From contig NC_088302.1 in assembly GCF_032854445.1 (NCBI RefSeq), positions 44,742,645-44,806,644 of the forward strand: a stretch of 64,000 nucleotides of DNA, given 5' to 3'. Position 1 is the stretch's first letter. The number at the start of each line of letters is the position of its first letter. The position numbers and the translations under genes were made by a program. Of the stretch, positions 62,906 through 64,000 are shown one piece after another. This DNA comes from Liolophura sinensis. Its lineage: Eukaryota > Mollusca > Polyplacophora > Chitonida > Chitonidae. A model generated the notes under the pieces. The model made no database searches. It was given only the letters and a program-made list of their open reading frames with translations, and was not told where the DNA came from.

Positions 62906-64000
62906 GTGCTGTATGGCAGAAGGCAATATCAACCTAGCTGATGCAGTGAAATTTCGAAATAAATTTTCGTATGTGAGGGTTATACTTAAACAAGTCAAAG
63001 TACAAGGTGTTCCTTAGAACAATCATGTTCGAAAGAAATACAAATGCCTGTCTAACTTCAGACTAACAAATTCAACAAAGATAATCGTTCGAGCCGGGTC
63101 TAATTGTCTTTAGATGGTTATGCATAGTTTCTTCTGGTAGCATTCTGCATTAAAATGAAGGGTGAAGAGTTTGCGTTATTCATGTATTTATACATGTATG
63201 AAAAAAGCTGAATTTCAAGATAACACATTTTGACATAACAAGATTTATCTAGACGTCGATCGTACCTCACAGTCTCACGTATACGATATATAAAACAAAA
63301 ACTTGTAGATCTTCCAACCAATCCGGAGGAGGCGCATTCTGTCATGCAAGGTGAACTATTGTAGGGCATTCTCTATGTATACAAGATTATCCAGTAACAT
63401 CCGGGCATCTATTGTCTCCCCAAAACAATGTTCTAAATGTCATATTGATCCTTTTCATCTAAATGGCTCATCCATCCTAATTACTGTCCATCCTTCGCAC
63501 TGTCTACACAGACATGGAATATTGTTGACATTACCATCGACTATGTGGACACAAACATCAAATGTGCCCTGATGAACACATTTTCACGGTGACGTCACCG
63601 TAGTCTCTGTACTTTGGCCTGCGGTATGTTTACCTCTGCAATCTCGCGACACAGCGACCGTGCTTGTTTTAAAGGCGTGCAGGTGTATACCCCTCCCAAA
63701 TCGCCTCTCCGCACAGCGATTCTCGTGTTTGCTGTCAATAATATGAGCTTAATTGTAGTGCTTTGTGGCTACGTAATTTACTGAAACATAACTGTATGCA
63801 AATAGCACTCCCGTAGTTTGCTTGTTGCTATGGAATAAATACATCATACATACCAGGTACGTGTTTGCTCTCAAGGGTAACTCGTTTGTGATGGAGGCGT
63901 GTTTTGTAGGGCTTACGAGGTTGTGTTCGACAAACAGAGCGGAACTTGCGAAATACATAAATAGATATGATAATTGATAATATATGGATGTCCGTGACAT
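62906..64000. other. Right edge of window, no gene seen
   Basis: AT-rich except for a GC-balanced, CpG-containing block at 63,580-63,730. That block begins with a 16-bp perfect palindrome around a CRE (63586-63601). A POU-type octamer ATGCAAAT is at 63796-63803. These could belong to the promoter or enhancer of a gene outside the window. Confidence 0.45.

Overview
The window is nuclear DNA of an invertebrate animal, most likely a lophotrochozoan and plausibly a mollusc. The evidence is a vertebrate-like Groucho/TLE protein split by many GT-AG introns, AT-rich introns, abundant microsatellites and minisatellites, and a tRNA-derived SINE of a kind I associate with mollusc genomes. The species cannot be named from the sequence. 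Nothing bacterial or viral was seen.

Positions 270 to about 36,200 hold one gene on the minus strand: the 5' three quarters of a Groucho/TLE transcriptional co-repressor. I could place 18 coding exons. Their splice phases join without a break into 552 complete codons: Q domain (exons 1-6), GP (7), CcN (8-10), SP (11-13 and the start of 14) and the first three WD40 blades (15-18). Exon 8 is a proposed 11-nt micro-exon. The rest of the WD40 propeller, about 170 residues, the stop codon and the 3' UTR lie beyond position 1. Intron 4 is nearly 12 kb and intron 8 about 6 kb. Several introns carry SINEs or tandem repeats, and one tandem array shares sequence with the 3' splice site it abuts.

Positions 36,080-64,000 lie upstream of the gene. 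The start of this stretch looks CpG-rich and probably holds the promoter. Beyond it I recognise no coding exon: it is a roughly 28-kb gene-poor flank. It contains most of the SINE copies (several with target-site duplications), an internally deleted IS630/Tc1-mariner-type DNA transposon, long TA and CA tracts, four minisatellites, a perfect 22-bp inverted repeat and several balanced-composition, CpG-containing islands that could be regulatory. Four perfect cAMP-response-element octamers lie in this flank and none was seen inside the gene.

By inference, the window is a single developmental-regulator locus: one long-intron co-repressor gene plus a large 5' flank that may contain its distal enhancers. 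No previously undescribed protein system was found. The most unusual features are at the DNA and splicing level: the micro-exon, the splice-site-like minisatellite, and two SINE families with similar 3' tails. All calls were made by eye, without database searches.
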